A stretch of DNA of 64,000 nucleotides from Aspidiotus rigidus (lineage: Eukaryota; Arthropoda; Insecta; Hemiptera; Diaspididae): the NCBI GenBank assembly GCA_035079385.1, contig JAVHKY010000034.1, forward strand, positions 4,402,001 through 4,466,000, given 5' to 3'. The position numbers were made by a program, and so were the translations under genes. The notes beneath the pieces are model-generated. The model searched no databases. It saw only the letters and a list, made by a program, of their open reading frames with translations, and had not been told where the DNA came from. The first letter of the stretch is position 1; the number at the start of each line of letters is the position of its first letter. Positions 25,170-37,590 of this stretch are shown here, piece after piece.

Positions 25170-26699
25170 AACCAAGTCCCATATTCACCCAGTTTCTTTG
25201 AACATCGATAGCAAGTGGATAAAATATATGATTAAGAAAGGAATACTCTTGTAATTCACTCGCTTCATCATATCAATCGACTAATTGTGCTCACATCGCC
25301 TCGTAACTCCAGATGCTTTCCTGGTCGACACTTACATAGGATTACTTTCGATCTATCACGTCAATAATTGTGTAATAGAATTGCCAACCTGTCATCACCG
25401 CCCTATAATAGGTAGAACACCTACCAATTATTGAAACGTTCATATTTACAAAAATACACACGAAAAGAAAGACAGAATCGGAGCGTGAACACGACATACC
25501 AGTCATTGATCGATAAAAGTTTTATTTTTGAAAAATCAGCAAGCTAACCGCATAAAAAGCCTTTGGCGTATTTACCAACTTCTCGAGCCACACTGGTAGA
25601 CTGCGTGAACACTCTACGATCCGCTACAGCATTTCCTTTTCCAGTAAATGAATAAATACGGTATAAACGAGAGAGAGCTTATCGAGCATCTCCTCACGGG
25701 CGCTCGCATTAATCTGTACTACATTTATATATAGCGCGAGAGAAGTAAAGAAAGAAAAAATAAATAAAAATACGAAGAAGAAGAAGAATATGTCGAGAAA
25801 TGTGCTGTATACCTGTAAAGAGAAAGAATAGGGGGAAAAATCGATTGAAGAATAGGACAAACTGGCCGCGATGTCACTGAACGATAGGCCCGCGTGTACA
25901 GGAATGGAGAAAAAAACCTCGGGGTACGAAGAATAATTGATAATTGTGACAATATTGAATTGACACGAATCCAGGTAACATACGCGCGCACGTTATAAAA
26001 GAAAAGAAAAAAAAAAGCAAGTACAGGTTATAAATTTTGTCTCGATAAAAAGCGGAAGTAACTGGTGCAGCACCCATTAATCAAACATAATTTTACGCGA
26101 ACAATTCATCATACGATTATGCACCGTTCGCGAATAACTTATTACTTGTATGTAATGCACGCTTGTAGTCTAATAAGCCCATTAATACCAGATTAAATCG
26201 AAATTAATCACGTATTTAACTATTTAATGTAGTACTGCCGCGCGTTCTGATCTATGTGCCAGAAGTGGCGGAAAAATTATTTTGATTAAAGGTTTACCCG
26301 CGACTCTCTCTCGCAACGGTGCTCTTAATGCCGGCAAATTATAGAGAAGATGGTCTGCATAAAGAGCGCGTATAAGTCACCGTGTATGCTCGCGAGGGTA
26401 CCCGGCAAAGACCTCCGGTACACCTATCCTCTGAAAAATTCCGTATTATACGTGCATTCTCTTTTGTGAAAATACGTAATTTGTTCCTTTCTTCCTCTTT
26501 GTTCTCCGTCTTCTCCGGCCTAAAAAGAGAGATATTTATGTTTTCATATTACGTATTATTATGATAGTACTCCGAGTTAATATACGAGAAAAATTACTAG
26601 CTGCTATCCGTGTATTTATAAACTACGTTCAGCTCTTTGGGACCTATTTTATACGAGGAGGACGGAAAGACGAATCTGTTCGCATTAACCAACTACTTG
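25170..26699. other. Apparently single-copy DNA, no gene seen
   Basis: A/T-rich with CpG-containing words and no recognisable repeats or protein families. Frames at 25624-26077 (minus) are Ser/Phe-rich low-complexity sequence. It could be intergenic or intronic. Confidence 0.55.
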
Positions 26700-27120
26700 C
26701 TAAGGGTCGTAGAACTTTTTAGCGAATGAACTTATAAGATCCTGCAGACCAAGGCCAAACTAAGAGTCCCTGGTTCGACAGTGAATGTATGATCAGGCTA
26801 ATAGGAAGCAGAACAACAGTAAGACGTATCAAAATGCGAGCCGAAAGATTGAGGATGATTTGTAGAAGCAAATCACCAAGCTGAAAGAATTACTGTATGA
26901 CCAATATTTTTGCTGGATCATCGAGAATTTGAAGAAATGGCAAGCAGAGAAACCAAGTGGAAGCCCGAACCAAACGGACTAAACCAGCCGAAGTGACCTG
27001 AAAAGAAGAAACAGCGACATCGAAGTACAACTTTGCTCCCAGAACAAAGAACCTAGCTATCACGCGTCACTCTTATAGAAGAAGAAGAACGACTGCTAAA
27101 AAAACTCGCGGGTGAAAGAG
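26700..27120 (+). pseudogene. Decayed Penelope-like element, N-terminal region
   Basis: This piece aligns in order with the 5' coding part of the element at 56.3 kb and its relative at 61.5 kb. Shared blocks are GACCAAGGCCAAACT, AAAATGCGAGCCGAAAGATTGAG, CTGTATGACCAATATTT, GTGGAAGCCCGAACCAAACGG, GCTCCCAGAACAAAGAACCTA and GAAGAAGAACGACTGCT. It covers only the coiled-coil-like N-terminal region, is interrupted by small deletions and stops, and ends near 27120 before any RT motif. It is therefore an old fragment with no function expected. It lies directly left of a short GACGTCA-containing stretch and the 45-bp array. Confidence 0.8.
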
Positions 27121-27390
27121 GGGTGGCAAGGAACCCAAGTGGGATCTAAAAAATGTAGATTGTGACGTCACAAGGCTGACCTGAGACGTCATCAAATTGT
27201 GACCTGGACTTTGGAGCTGGGCAGAAGAAAGAATTGATCTGTGACGTCACAGGCCCCACCCTCCAAGCTATACATGATAGGAGAAGCTCCGAGCTTTGCC
27301 GGACGGCGGATAGTTTTTAACACGGAACCTGTTTTATGGGGGGCTATTTGAGAAATCTGCCGTCCGCCGTCCGCCGTGCACCGTCCAGCG
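27121..27390. other. Left flank module of the 45-bp array
   Basis: It contains TGACGTCAC words and, at 27290-27390, a GC-rich block with GGAACCTGTTTTATGGGGGGC and several GCCGTCCGCCGT words. The same block occurs in reverse at 43195-43245 beside another 45-bp array, so it belongs to the repeat unit rather than to unique DNA. Confidence 0.6.
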
Positions 27391-28136
27391 AAAAACTTAG
27401 AAAAATTTCGACCCTCGAGCCATATATGATAGGAGAGGGACTTAGAAAAATTTCGACTCTCGAGCTATATATGATAGGAGGGGGACTTAGAAAAATTTCG
27501 ACTCTCGAGCTATATATGATAGGAGGGGGACTTGGAAAAAATTTCGACTCTCGAGCTATAGATGATAGGAGGGGGACTTAGAAAAATTTCGACTCTCGAG
27601 CTATATATGATAGGAGGGGGACTTAGAAAAATTTTGACTCTCGAGCTATATATGATAGAAGGGGGACTTAGAAAAATTTCGACTCTCGAGCCATATATGA
27701 TAGGAGAGGGACTTAGAAAAATTTCGACTCTCGAGCTATGTATGATAGAAGGGGGACTTGGAAAAATTTCGACTCTCGAGCTATATATGATAGGAGGGGG
27801 ACTTAGAAAAATTTCGACTCTCGAGCTATATATGATAGGAGGGGGACTTAGAAAAAATTTCGACTCTCGAGCTATATATGATAGGAGGGGGACTTGAAAA
27901 AATTTCGACTCTCGAGCTATATATGATAGGAGGGGGACTTAGAAAAATTTCGACTCTTGAGCTATATATGATAGAAGGGGGCTCTCGAGCTATATATGAT
28001 AGGAGGGGGACTTAGAAAAAATTTCGACTCTCGAGCTATATATGATAGAAGGGGGACTTAGAAAAATTTCGACTCTCGAGCTATATATGATAGGAGAGGG
28101 ACTTAGAAAAATTTCGACTGTCGAGCTATATATGAT
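27391..28136 (+). repeat. 45-bp tandem array (about 17 units)
   Basis: The unit is CTCGAGCTATATATGATAGG followed by AGGGGGACTTAGAAAAATTTCGACT. Units differ by A/G changes and small indels, with one shortened unit near 27975. Because 45 is divisible by three, an open frame repeating LYMIGGGLRKISTLE in 15 residues runs through it until an indel. I regard that as a by-product of period and not as a gene. The same family is at 42040-43430 in both orientations. Confidence 0.93.
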
Positions 28137-28240
28137 CTAGGCTTCCTTGAATTTTCAATACCAAATCTCATTCGAATCATAAAACAGGTTCCCTGCGTTC
28201 CTCGTTTAACTTCGTTAAGGAAGCCGTCATTTTTCCGAAA
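28137..28240 (+). repeat. Right flank module of the 45-bp array
   Basis: A block of about 105 bp (GGCTTCCTTGAATTTTCAAT, then CATAAAACAGGTTCCCTGCG, then CGTTAAGGAAGCCGTC) that is nearly identical to 42853-42951. It contains the complement of the GGAACCTGTTTTATG word found in the left flank module, so the array sits between short inverted repeats. Confidence 0.8.
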
Positions 28241-31200
28241 TAGGTTCCCTGTTAAAACGCAGCCTGCGAAATTGACACAGTATGTAAGCTCGAACTGCGA
28301 ACAAATAATCCAAGTCTGAGACATCGAACAGAATAACAGAACGCAAATACAAATAAAAACTCTCCATATTATAGTCCAGCTTGGATGTTGCGGGGCTCGA
28401 CCTCTCTTTGGGCCCACTTCTGCAGAGGTTCACATCTCCAAATTATTTAAATTGCCCCGAAATCGACATTTTTCTTTGTTCTTGAATCAGGTCGAAGCCA
28501 TTGATGACATCACGCAAGTTGGACGTGGCCATTTTCTGCAGATGTGAACTTCATATCTCGAAATTAGGCTGTGCATGAAAAGTGTCAGCCTAAAATCCTT
28601 CTCTGGGCCTACCTCCACATTATTTAAAATCCCCCCAAAGCGAAGCTTTTCGAAGTCCTTGAATTAGGTCAGTAGACCATTGATGACGTCACAAACGTTG
28701 GACGCGAACGTTTACCTGACCCCATCGCTCAAGAGTCTTAGCTTAAAATCCCTTTCTTGGCCTAGCTCAGGTTAGTTGTCGCCTCATTTTCATGCCTAAA
28801 GAAGACACTTGGCTTAGGACTCTATAGTTATAGCCTGGTTTTGAGGTTCGGAGGTCAACCGATATCTGGGCTCACCTCTACAGAAGTTCATTGCACCAAA
28901 CTTCTTCAAGCCCACCGTCTATAAAAGTTTAGAACTGCAAATTTTTTCAAATCCCCAAATTAGGTCGACGACATTGTTGACGTCACATAGGTCAGGCATG
29001 GACGAGGATGTAACTCTTCCGTACAAAATAAGGAGTCTCAGCCTAAAATGGACTCAGCTTTCTTCTAGCCCAAGGTTCCATAGTCTGTTATATCATAGCC
29101 TACGGAATTTTTCTATTCCTACAAAGGTTCAAAGCTCGAAATTTTCAAAGGTCCTCCTTTTCAGAGGTTCATGGCTCAAACTTTGCTCTTGTAACCTGTG
29201 CGAAGCATCGGAACCTGAAATTTTTTATGATGAATCGCTAGTGAACTTTCCTATGAGACGCGGATTCACGGGTACACTTCTTCTTTTTTTTTGGGGGGGG
29301 GGGGGGGCGCATTCTATTGTTCGAAAGTTTTTTTCCTCGCGGCCAAATCGCGTTATTTCAGTCTTTTTTTGAGGTGATTAGAGAGGATGTACTCCCCCTT
29401 ATCCGCGCCTGCCTAACCAGAGCATGATGATGACCCTGGCTGCGGAAAATTAAAAAAAAAAAAATTGCACTCATTGCACCTTCTACAATTGCTGAAATTT
29501 TTGAGAGCCCTGTATGACCCTACTCTTCGTGTAATTTTTCTTGACATCTCGTTCTGATTTCCGTGAGTACCCCCTTTATGGGGATTTAAACCGATTGAAA
29601 GTCATCCCCCGATGACGTCACACTCTGCTTGTACATTCCTCGTCTTTGAGGAATTAAAAAGTTGTCCGCACTTAATGATGTCATGCCCTCATATAAGTAA
29701 TTTTTTCAAGCCTCTCCTCTACCTTCACCCAAGCGACTGAATATAATGATGACGTCACGCCCTTATTGGCCGATTTCTAGGATGATTTTGAGAAGGAAAT
29801 TGAAGATTTTTTAAAAATTTGACGAGCAAATGAACGAAAAAAATAAAATTTCTCTCGTTTTTCCCTGAATTTACTTTTCAATTTTCTGGATCTTTCGGGG
29901 GAAATGCCCCTGAGTCCCCAACCCCCGTAAATCCGCCACTGCGCTCTTCTTAAACTTGTATTTGAACCCAGTTCACAGTGAGAAAAAGTCTTAGCCTAAA
30001 ATCCTCCTGTGAGCCCGAACTTGGCTCACTACTCCATATTATAGTCCAGTTTGAATGTTCAAAGCTCGATCTTTTTCTAAGCCCATTTCTAAAGAAGTTC
30101 ATAGCTCCAAATTATTTTAATTTTCCCGTATTCGAAATTTTCCATTGTACCTAAATCAGGTCAAAGCTATTGATGAGTCACAAAGGTCGGACGCTGACGT
30201 GTTCTGAAGATGTGACCCTTCCATTTCTCGATATCAGCTCGAAAATAAGAAGTCTTAGCTTAAAGTCCTTCTCTGGGCCTTGCGTATGCGCTGGTTGAAG
30301 TTTAGCTTTTATACCTTGAGGACAAACTTGATTTACAACTCTATATTATAGCCCACCTTGAATGTACAGGGCTCAACCTTCCTAAAAAGGTTTATAGCTC
30401 CAAAGTATTTCAAACTTACCCTCTACAAAGGATTAGAATTCAGAATTTTCGAAGTCTTTAAAATTCGAGGCCATTAATGACGTCACATAAGTCGGACGAG
30501 GACGTTTTCCGAAAATGTAAACCTCACAAGTCAAAATTAGTCTGAACATAAGTAGTCTCATCCAGAAATACTACTCCAGGCGAAGCTCAGGTTAGTTATA
30601 GCCTAGCTTGAAGATTCAGAGCTCAACCTTTCCCTGGGCTCACCTCTACAGAGGTCCCTAGTTCCAAATTACTTCCAATCCACTTCGTATAAAACACTGG
30701 AATTCAGAATTTTTTCAAGTCCCTAAAAGTCAAAGCCATGCACGACGTCACAGAAAGAAGATGCCGAAATTGGTATGAAAATAAGGAGTCATAGCCTAAA
30801 ATGGACCGCCCGGCTTTTGTCTAGCCCAAGGTCCCATAGTTATAGCCAAGCTTCCTAGCTTTCGGACTTATTGTTTAATATTTTTACACTTCTACAGAAA
30901 TTTGGAGTAGAAAATAGTTGAAATCTTTCCTTTGCAGAGGTACATGGCTGAACTTTTCCTCAAGTAACCTGTGCGAAGCAACGGAACCTGAATTTTTTAA
31001 AGTCACTAAATAAGGTTAAGGCTATTAATGACGTCACAAAGGTCGGGCGCAGACGTTTTCCGAAAATATAAACCTCACAAATCAAAATCAGTCCGAACAT
31101 AAGTACTCTCACCCAAAAATACTACTCTAGACCTTAGCTCAGGTTAGTTATAGCCCCGTCTTTGGTCCTCGAGAATACATTTACCTTAGAAGTCCACAGT

Positions 31201-31645
31201 TCTAGTCCAGCTTGAAGGTTCAGAGCTCAAACTTTCCCTGGGCTCACCTTTACAGAGGTTCATGGTTCCAAATTAATTCCAATCCGCTTTGTATAAAAGA
31301 CTGGAATTTAGAATTTTTTCAAGTCCCTAAAGGTCGAAGCCCTTGATGACGTCACAGAAGTTGAACGCGGATGTTGCGAAGTTGTTATGAAAATAAGGAG
31401 TCGTTCAAGATTCCACAGTTATTTATAGCCAAGCTTTCTAGCTTTCGAGCTTATGGTTTGATATTTTCCTACTTGTACTCGTATTGAAATTTGGAGTGGG
31501 AGATTTTTGAAATCCTTCCTTTGCAGAGGTTTATAGCTCGAACTTTCCTCAAGTATCTAGTGCAAAGCACCAGAACCTGAAATTTTCTCAAGTCCCTGAA
31601 TATTGATGACGTGACAAAGGTCTGAGGCGCACACGGACTTTTCGG
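28241..31645. repeat. Tandem array of the 290-bp family
   Basis: From about 28440 the sequence repeats with a spacing of roughly 260-315 bp. The order is GATGACGTCACAAAGGTCGG, then ACGTTTTCC, GATGTAACCTC, a GTCTGAACATAAG-like word, CTGGGCCTAGCTCAGGTTAG, ATAGCC-AGCTTGAAGGTTCA, CTCACCTCTACAGAGGTTCA, then AATTTTTTCAAGTCCCTAAA. Landmark GACGTCAC positions include 28685, 28980, 30478, 30743, 31029, 31346 and a mutated one near 31606. A non-repeat patch with a 15-base G run lies around 29270-29600. Frames here are short and meaningless. Confidence 0.8.
29293..29307. repeat. Poly-G run (15 bp)
   Basis: An uninterrupted G run directly after a T run (29285-29292). It could form a G-rich structure or be an assembly-sensitive homopolymer. 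Confidence 0.9.
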
Positions 31646-33516
31646 CCAAAACAAGTTCATATTTCCATCTTTAGTGAGATAAGATGAATGAATATTGTAA
31701 ATAATATTATCTCTATATTAAATTCATAAAGATTTAAGCAAAGAATAAAATCGAAAATACGATTCTGAACATGAGGAAGTTTCTGTTAGACACACGAGGC
31801 AGAAGAAAACTATCGAAATTGGTTGCGTGATAACTGGACCATCAATTTTCAAAATTCTTCCTATACCCCTTGAAGGTTCTTTCTCTTTATTGACGCCTCA
31901 TGCGTGAGCACGAGACGCGTATACTCGATCGAAATTATATTTATATTACTGCACATCATTGCTCGAAGCTTTGTCCACCTAAAATTACAATTTCCAAGAT
32001 AGTGCAGTAGGTCACTGTTTGCCTGCGAGTGGAATGAAATTATTTTTTATATATTCTACGAAGAGCAATACATAGGAACCGACACTCCTACTTTTCAGAC
32101 GTCGCAAACCCACAAATCAACTTAAACTAATCTCTTTTTTTTTTCTTCTTCCTCTTCCTTCCATCCAATTAGTACAGTACACATACACAATATGTATATC
32201 CTCACGCCAGAAACAAAAAACTAGTTATAATTAACACGTCACTCGCGTGAGCTAAGTTATAAATAGGAAATCGAATACAATACAACAATACATCATCGAC
32301 TGGGCTGGCTGCAGTCTCGATTCGCACTTGATAGAAAAGTCGAGAGAAGAAAACGTTTTCAGAAGCAGCGGGAAACCTTTCTATTTGGAAATAATACGTA
32401 TACAAGCTCATGACGAGGAGGAGGAGGGGAGAAGGAAAGGGAGTATCGAAGGAGAGTCGGGCCACTTGAGTCGCGTATATTCGGTTTCGTTGTAATATTT
32501 CTTTTAAAAATAGACTACAATTAACGCCGAGCATAAATTATTCCGTACATTCGACCGATTTGGTAAGGAGAGAAAAAAAAAACAAGTAATATCGATATAT
32601 TTTACGAACTCGATGCCGGTGCACGAGCTGACACATATACGGTATATGCCACGACACCGGTATATCGAGAGTATAAAAAATCAGTGCATTATTGTCGGCG
32701 TCGTTCACGCTTTGTTAAGCAATATAGAGAAAGATAGAGAGAAAAAAAGAGCGCATCTTAGCGCCCTATGCAAATGAGTATTCCTACGTAATGGTTAATT
32801 TAACATCGCACCCCTTTGTTGTCCGGAGGGTAAGGGTCACACACGTAGCATATTTATTTGTCTCAGTTGGTGTTCTCGGTCATGTGTTAGGGTTTTTATG
32901 ACGTCGATTATCGCCGCGACGAGCCACCCCAAATATCTTTCCAGTTATGCTAGGAAAACCTGATCTAGTTTTTCTCGCGTTCTGTACGCGTTATCGTACA
33001 CGAGAATTCATTTCTGATACAGGACGAACAAACAAACACTTAAAACTCGTATCGTACGCAGAATTATATGAAGTTATAATATGAAACACGAGAGAAAAGC
33101 CTCGATGACTCAGGAGAAAAAAAGTGATGATGATGGAATATCATTTGGTACGAGGATGAAGAGAAAAGAGTGCGAAGAAGAAGAACGTATACTTTGAATA
33201 TAGTCTACGCGCAGAATAGCTCTAATGTCAGTTTGGAGTGAAACTTTTGCTTCTTTTAACTATATCCAGCAGCAACGGAGAAAGCCTTTTGTATACATCC
33301 TCGTGCATTCGAAGGCTTTTTTTCTCGCGCTGTTACATCATCTGAGTGGAAAAACAAAACCGAATACAATTCTGTTCATAGCGTCTCATTCTATTCGTGA
33401 AGTATATCCGTACATCTATCAGCTGATTTCTCGAAAAAAAGAAACTCTATAACGAATTGAGTGTACAGATCCAAACGTATTTGTATGAAATGAGAACCAC
33501 TTATTGGACGAGATTT
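31646..33516. other. Apparently single-copy DNA, no gene seen
   Basis: A/T-rich with CpG words and no arrays. The frame on the minus strand at 32202-32534 (110 codons) has no family I recognise. No RNA gene is evident. Confidence 0.55.
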
Positions 33517-34215
33517 GGCTCTAGCCGGGTAAGGGGGGGGGAATGGCGTTGATCGAAAAATGTATCAAATATCCGTCAAAATGTTGTCCCCAATGAGAAA
33601 ACTCGAACCCAGAAAATTGGACTCATCCGCTCACCCACATGGGCTGCAGAGTCATTTTTAGGCCTAAAATCCAAATGGCTGTATATCAGGCAATAATGAA
33701 CGCACAGCAATGTAACTTGGGGACATTTTCGAGTATGTGAACTTTCATCCATGGTATTCTTTTCAAAAAAAATCATTTATATTTCCCCTAGTTTCTAGCA
33801 ATAACAAAACTTCAAAATCGGATATAAAAAAATGGAAGGGGGGGAGGCACCTGGGGAAAATCATTCATTTGAAGCGACATACCCTCTACTACAACTTACA
33901 TTAGTACCATAGTCCTCGGTGAGGTGAAACATTCCCCAAAAAATCAATACTTGAAGAATTTCTGTGATTTTTTCCATGAATAGCGGGGTGAACTACGACT
34001 GCTACCGCAATAGACCGCGAGAAATCAATGGTCAATGTTCGAGCTGAAAAATAGGCATTCCTCTGTGGGATGAAATGGGAATGTAGATAGACCCAAAATA
34101 TATTTGCAGTATTTCGTTTATCGATTTGGTCACTTCTTATGTAAGCACATCCACGGATTAGGTGGAGTGCGTTAGATTGAAAAAAATAGTCTAAAAATTT
34201 TCCAGTCGCTGGAAC
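33517..34215 (+). repeat. Left long inverted arm of fold-back copy 2
   Basis: Landmarks are the G run at about 33533-33541, ATGTTGTCCCCAATGAGAAA, GTAACTTGGGGACATTTTCG and CTGCTACCGCAATAGACCGC. Each has its complement in the right arm in reverse order, and again in the terminal arm of copy 1. Confidence 0.85.
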
Positions 34216-35484
34216 GTTCTGGTAATGACAAATAATCGAGAAAATCTACTTTTTCACCCTGGAGGACCGTGAGTTTTGGTATTTTGTTTATCAATCAGGT
34301 CAATTCTTATGTAAACACATCCGCCGAATTCGAAAAAAATAGTCAAAAAATTCTCCAGCCGCTAGAACAGTCCGGAACTCGCAGAAAATCGAGGAAGTCC
34401 ACTTTTTCAACATGGAGAGCTGTGATTTATCTATGAATTCTTATGTGAACAGATCCGCCTAGTTCAAAAACAATAGAGTCAACAAATTATCCAGTAACTG
34501 GAACGTTCTGGAAATGACAAATAATCGAGAAAATCCACTTTTTCAACCTGGGGGAGAGTGGATTTTTGGTATTGCGTTCATCAACCGACCTTGAAAAAAA
34601 TAGTAAAAAAATTCTCCAGTCGCTGGAACGTTTTGGAAATGACGAAAATCTACTTTTTGACCCTGGAGGACCGTGAGTTTTGGTATTTCGTTTATCAATT
34701 AGGTCGATTATAATGTAAACACGTCCACAGAGTTTGAAAAAAATGGTAAAAAAATTCTCCAGTCGCTGGAACAGTCTGAAAATAGTGAAAATTAATTGAA
34801 TATATCCACTTTTTCAACCAGGAGAACCATGATTTTTTATATTCTTTTTATCAATAAGGTCAACTTTCATGTACACATATCCGCCAAGTTTTAGAAAAAT
34901 CGAAAAAAATTCTCTAGTCGCTGGGACGCTCGGGAAATAGTAAACAACCAAAGATACACACCCACTCCCAGATTCACTTCCTTTACTTTAAAATGTTGAA
35001 TTTTTATTTTTGTTACCCTGAAGTTGTAGTGGTACAAACTGTATTATAGGAGCCGTGCACTTGCATGAAGTGGGGGGAATCTCCTCTCGATCGTTGAGGT
35101 GACAATGCTTCACATATTGGAGTTTATGAGCATGGCAATACAAGGCGATGATTGTCTTCTATTGTGTCTGGGAAGGGGATTCCTTCACATCTTGCGAAAG
35201 CACGGCTACCAGTAACACAAGTTGTATCGCTGCGACTCAAGGGGAAAAAAGTAACAAATGAATCGTAGTGGCTGGTGCGTATCTTTGATTTTTTAATAAT
35301 TCCAAACCTTCCCAACGACCAGAGAATTTTTTTCAATTTTTTTAAAGCTCGCGTAAGTGTTCTTATAAGAATTGACCATACTAATGAACGAATAACCTAC
35401 AATTACGGCGTCCAGGTTGAAAAAGTAGAACTATTTCTAGACCGTTCCAGCGACTGAAGAATTTATTGACTATTGACTATTTTC

Positions 35485-36197
35485 AGACTGTTCCAGCGAC
35501 TGGAGAATTTTTCAATTATTTTTCTCAATCTAACGCAGTCCACCTAATCCGTGGATGTGTTTACATAAGAATTAACCAAATCGATAAACAAAATACTGAA
35601 AATATATTTTGGGTCTATCTACATTCCCATTTCATCCCACAGAGGAGTGCGTATTTTTCAGCTCGAACATTGACCATTGATTTCTCGCGGTCTACTGCGG
35701 TAGCAGTCGTAGTTCACCCCGCTATTCATGGAAAAATCACAGAAATTCATTAAATATTGATTTTTTTGGGAATGTTCCACCGCACCGAGATCTATGATAC
35801 TAATGTATGTTGTAGTAGAGGGTATGTCGCTTCAAATGAATGATTTTCCCCAGGTGCCTCCCCCCTTCCATTTTTTTATATCCGATTTTGAAGTTTTGTT
35901 ATTGCTAGAAACTAGGGGAAATATAAATGATTTTTTTTGAAAAGAATACCATGGATGAAAGTTCACATACCCGAAAATGTCCCCAAGTTACATTGCTGTG
36001 CGTTCATTATTGCCTGATATACAGCCATTTGGATTTTAGGCCTAAAAATGACTCTGCAGCCCATGTAGGTGAGCGGATGTGTCCAATTTTTTGGTTTTCG
36101 TGTTTTTTCATTGGGGACAACATTTTGACGGATATTCGATACATTTTTCGATCAAGGCCATTTCCTCTCCCCCCCCCCCCCCTACCCGACTAGAGCC
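35485..36197 (-). repeat. Right long inverted arm of fold-back copy 2
   Basis: This is the complement of the left arm in the same order from the outside in. A C run occupies 36169-36182 close to the tip. It differs from the copy 1 arm (24545-25169) by scattered substitutions. Confidence 0.85.
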
Positions 36198-36540
36198 TTT
36201 CCAGGAACGATTTTGGACGCTTAAGGGAAGATTAGGATTCTCATGACAGGCTACAATCGTCGCACTAGAATACGAATATTATCGATCATATTGTATCCCG
36301 AGAGAACAAAACGATCTACTCGAACCAAGGCGTTGACGTTTCGGCGGTGCCACCCTGACGATCCCTTCGACTTATATTTGTGACTCAGAAACCCCGCTTA
36401 GCGTTCCCCAATAAAACGCAAAATACGTGCATCGCTGACGCCGCTAAGCTGATTTTTTTTTCGTCACTGATTACGCTAAGTCGGGGTTCTGTTGTCCCGG
36501 CCACATTTGTAGAGAAGACTTCCGGTCTACCTCGATTTAT
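36198..36540. other. Spacer with an imperfect hairpin (36386-36491)
   Basis: CAGAAACCCCGCTTAGCG at 36386-36403 pairs with CGCTAAGTCGGGGTTCTG at 36474-36491 apart from an inserted base on each side. On the minus strand near 36365-36320 the words GGTGGCACCGCCGAAACGTC and CAACGCC resemble the stem II, GAAA and stem III part of the hammerhead-like motif in Penelope-like elements, but the CTGANGA part is not intact. No gene seen. Confidence 0.4.
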
Positions 36541-37590
36541 CGAAGTCTTTTGATCTCGGAAATTAGAAGACGACTAACAAAAATAAATACGAGAAGAATA
36601 AGCTCTTGTGTGGACAAAATTATCAATGTAAGACTTCTAATTCTCTGCGACGACGTCAAAGTAAAGGCGTAGCTCTGACCTACTTTGGAGATTTGAGCCT
36701 CTTGACGTGAAAACGACACTTTATCTACGAGTAGTAAGGCGACCAAATGCTCCGATACATGAAAGAATTGAAAAAATTTCGACCTTCAAAACCTAAGGTT
36801 GTAGGGAAGGTAGCTAGAGGAAGCGTGACTTGAACCTTTGCTTGATTTTAGTTTGAAGGCTAGAGATAAGTCCTGAAAATTTTCCAAAATTTCAACCGTC
36901 TTCGATGTTGCGAGCCATTTTTGATCAAAGTGGCTCCAAAAAGTAATACCAAGTGAGCGATCCGAATCAACAATCTGAATCGAACAAGTGCCAAAAAACT
37001 GATTCCATGCACCCTCCCTCCCTCCCTCCTTTATTAACGAAGTTAATGAAAATGATGCCGCGAGCAGTAAGTGAAGAACTGCGAGTTTCCTGATGCAAAC
37101 GTTCGTATTCGCGCCAGACGTTCGTGATGTCATTAACGACCTTGAGATTGTTTAAACACTTGAAAAAATTTCAATCTCTGATCGTTTACAAACAAAACTT
37201 GAGAAAAGATCGAGCAATGAACCTCTAGAGAGGAGGGACTTGACTAATTTTTAGCTCTACACCTCTGTAGAAATGGAGAAATATCGAACTATAAACCCAA
37301 TAGCGAGGCTATAACTATGGAAGCTAAGGCTAGACAAAAGCTAGGCCCATTTCAGCCAAGTATTTTCATTTTCAAACTAGGTCCAGGAGGGTTACATCAT
37401 CAAAAAACGTCCGTGTCCAACCTCTGTGACGTCATCAATGGCATTGACCTTCACAGACTCGAGAAAATATCGAGTCCCAAACCGTTATAGAGGGTGAGCC
37501 TGGAGAAAGGTTGAGCTCTGAACCTTTGAGCTTCGTTGTAAGCATGGAGTCACGAAAAAATTGTCACGCCGTGTTTGAGAACGCATCGTC
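36541..37590 (-). repeat. 290-bp family, opposite orientation
   Basis: The words CTTGAAAAAATTTC, CTATAACTATGGAAGCTAAG, CAACCTCTGTGACGTCATCA and AGGTTGAGCTCTGAACC are complements of the 28440-31640 landmarks. GAGGGAGGGAGGG occurs as its complement near 37015-37030. The frame at 36786-37133 is a by-product. Confidence 0.65.

Larger units (their letters stand above)
33517..36197. mobile_element. Fold-back element, copy 2 (both arms present)
   Basis: The element starts GGCTCTAGCCGGGTAAGG and ends CCCGACTAGAGCC. The left arm (33517-34215) is the reverse complement of the right arm (about 35485-36197) over roughly 700 bp. Between the arms are subrepeats of about 150 bp, five or six on the left (34200-34930) and two or three on the right (35300-35490). 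An imperfect central hairpin lies near 34990-35260. TTT flanks both ends (33514-33516, 36198-36200), which may be a short target duplication but could be chance. No coding capacity. Confidence 0.82.

Noticed and set aside
27336..27897. Open frames repeating LYMIGGGLRKISTLE as a possible repeat protein
   Set aside because: They exist only because the DNA repeat is 45 bases long; frames break at indels, there is no conserved start, and the flanking modules are mobile-repeat sequence.
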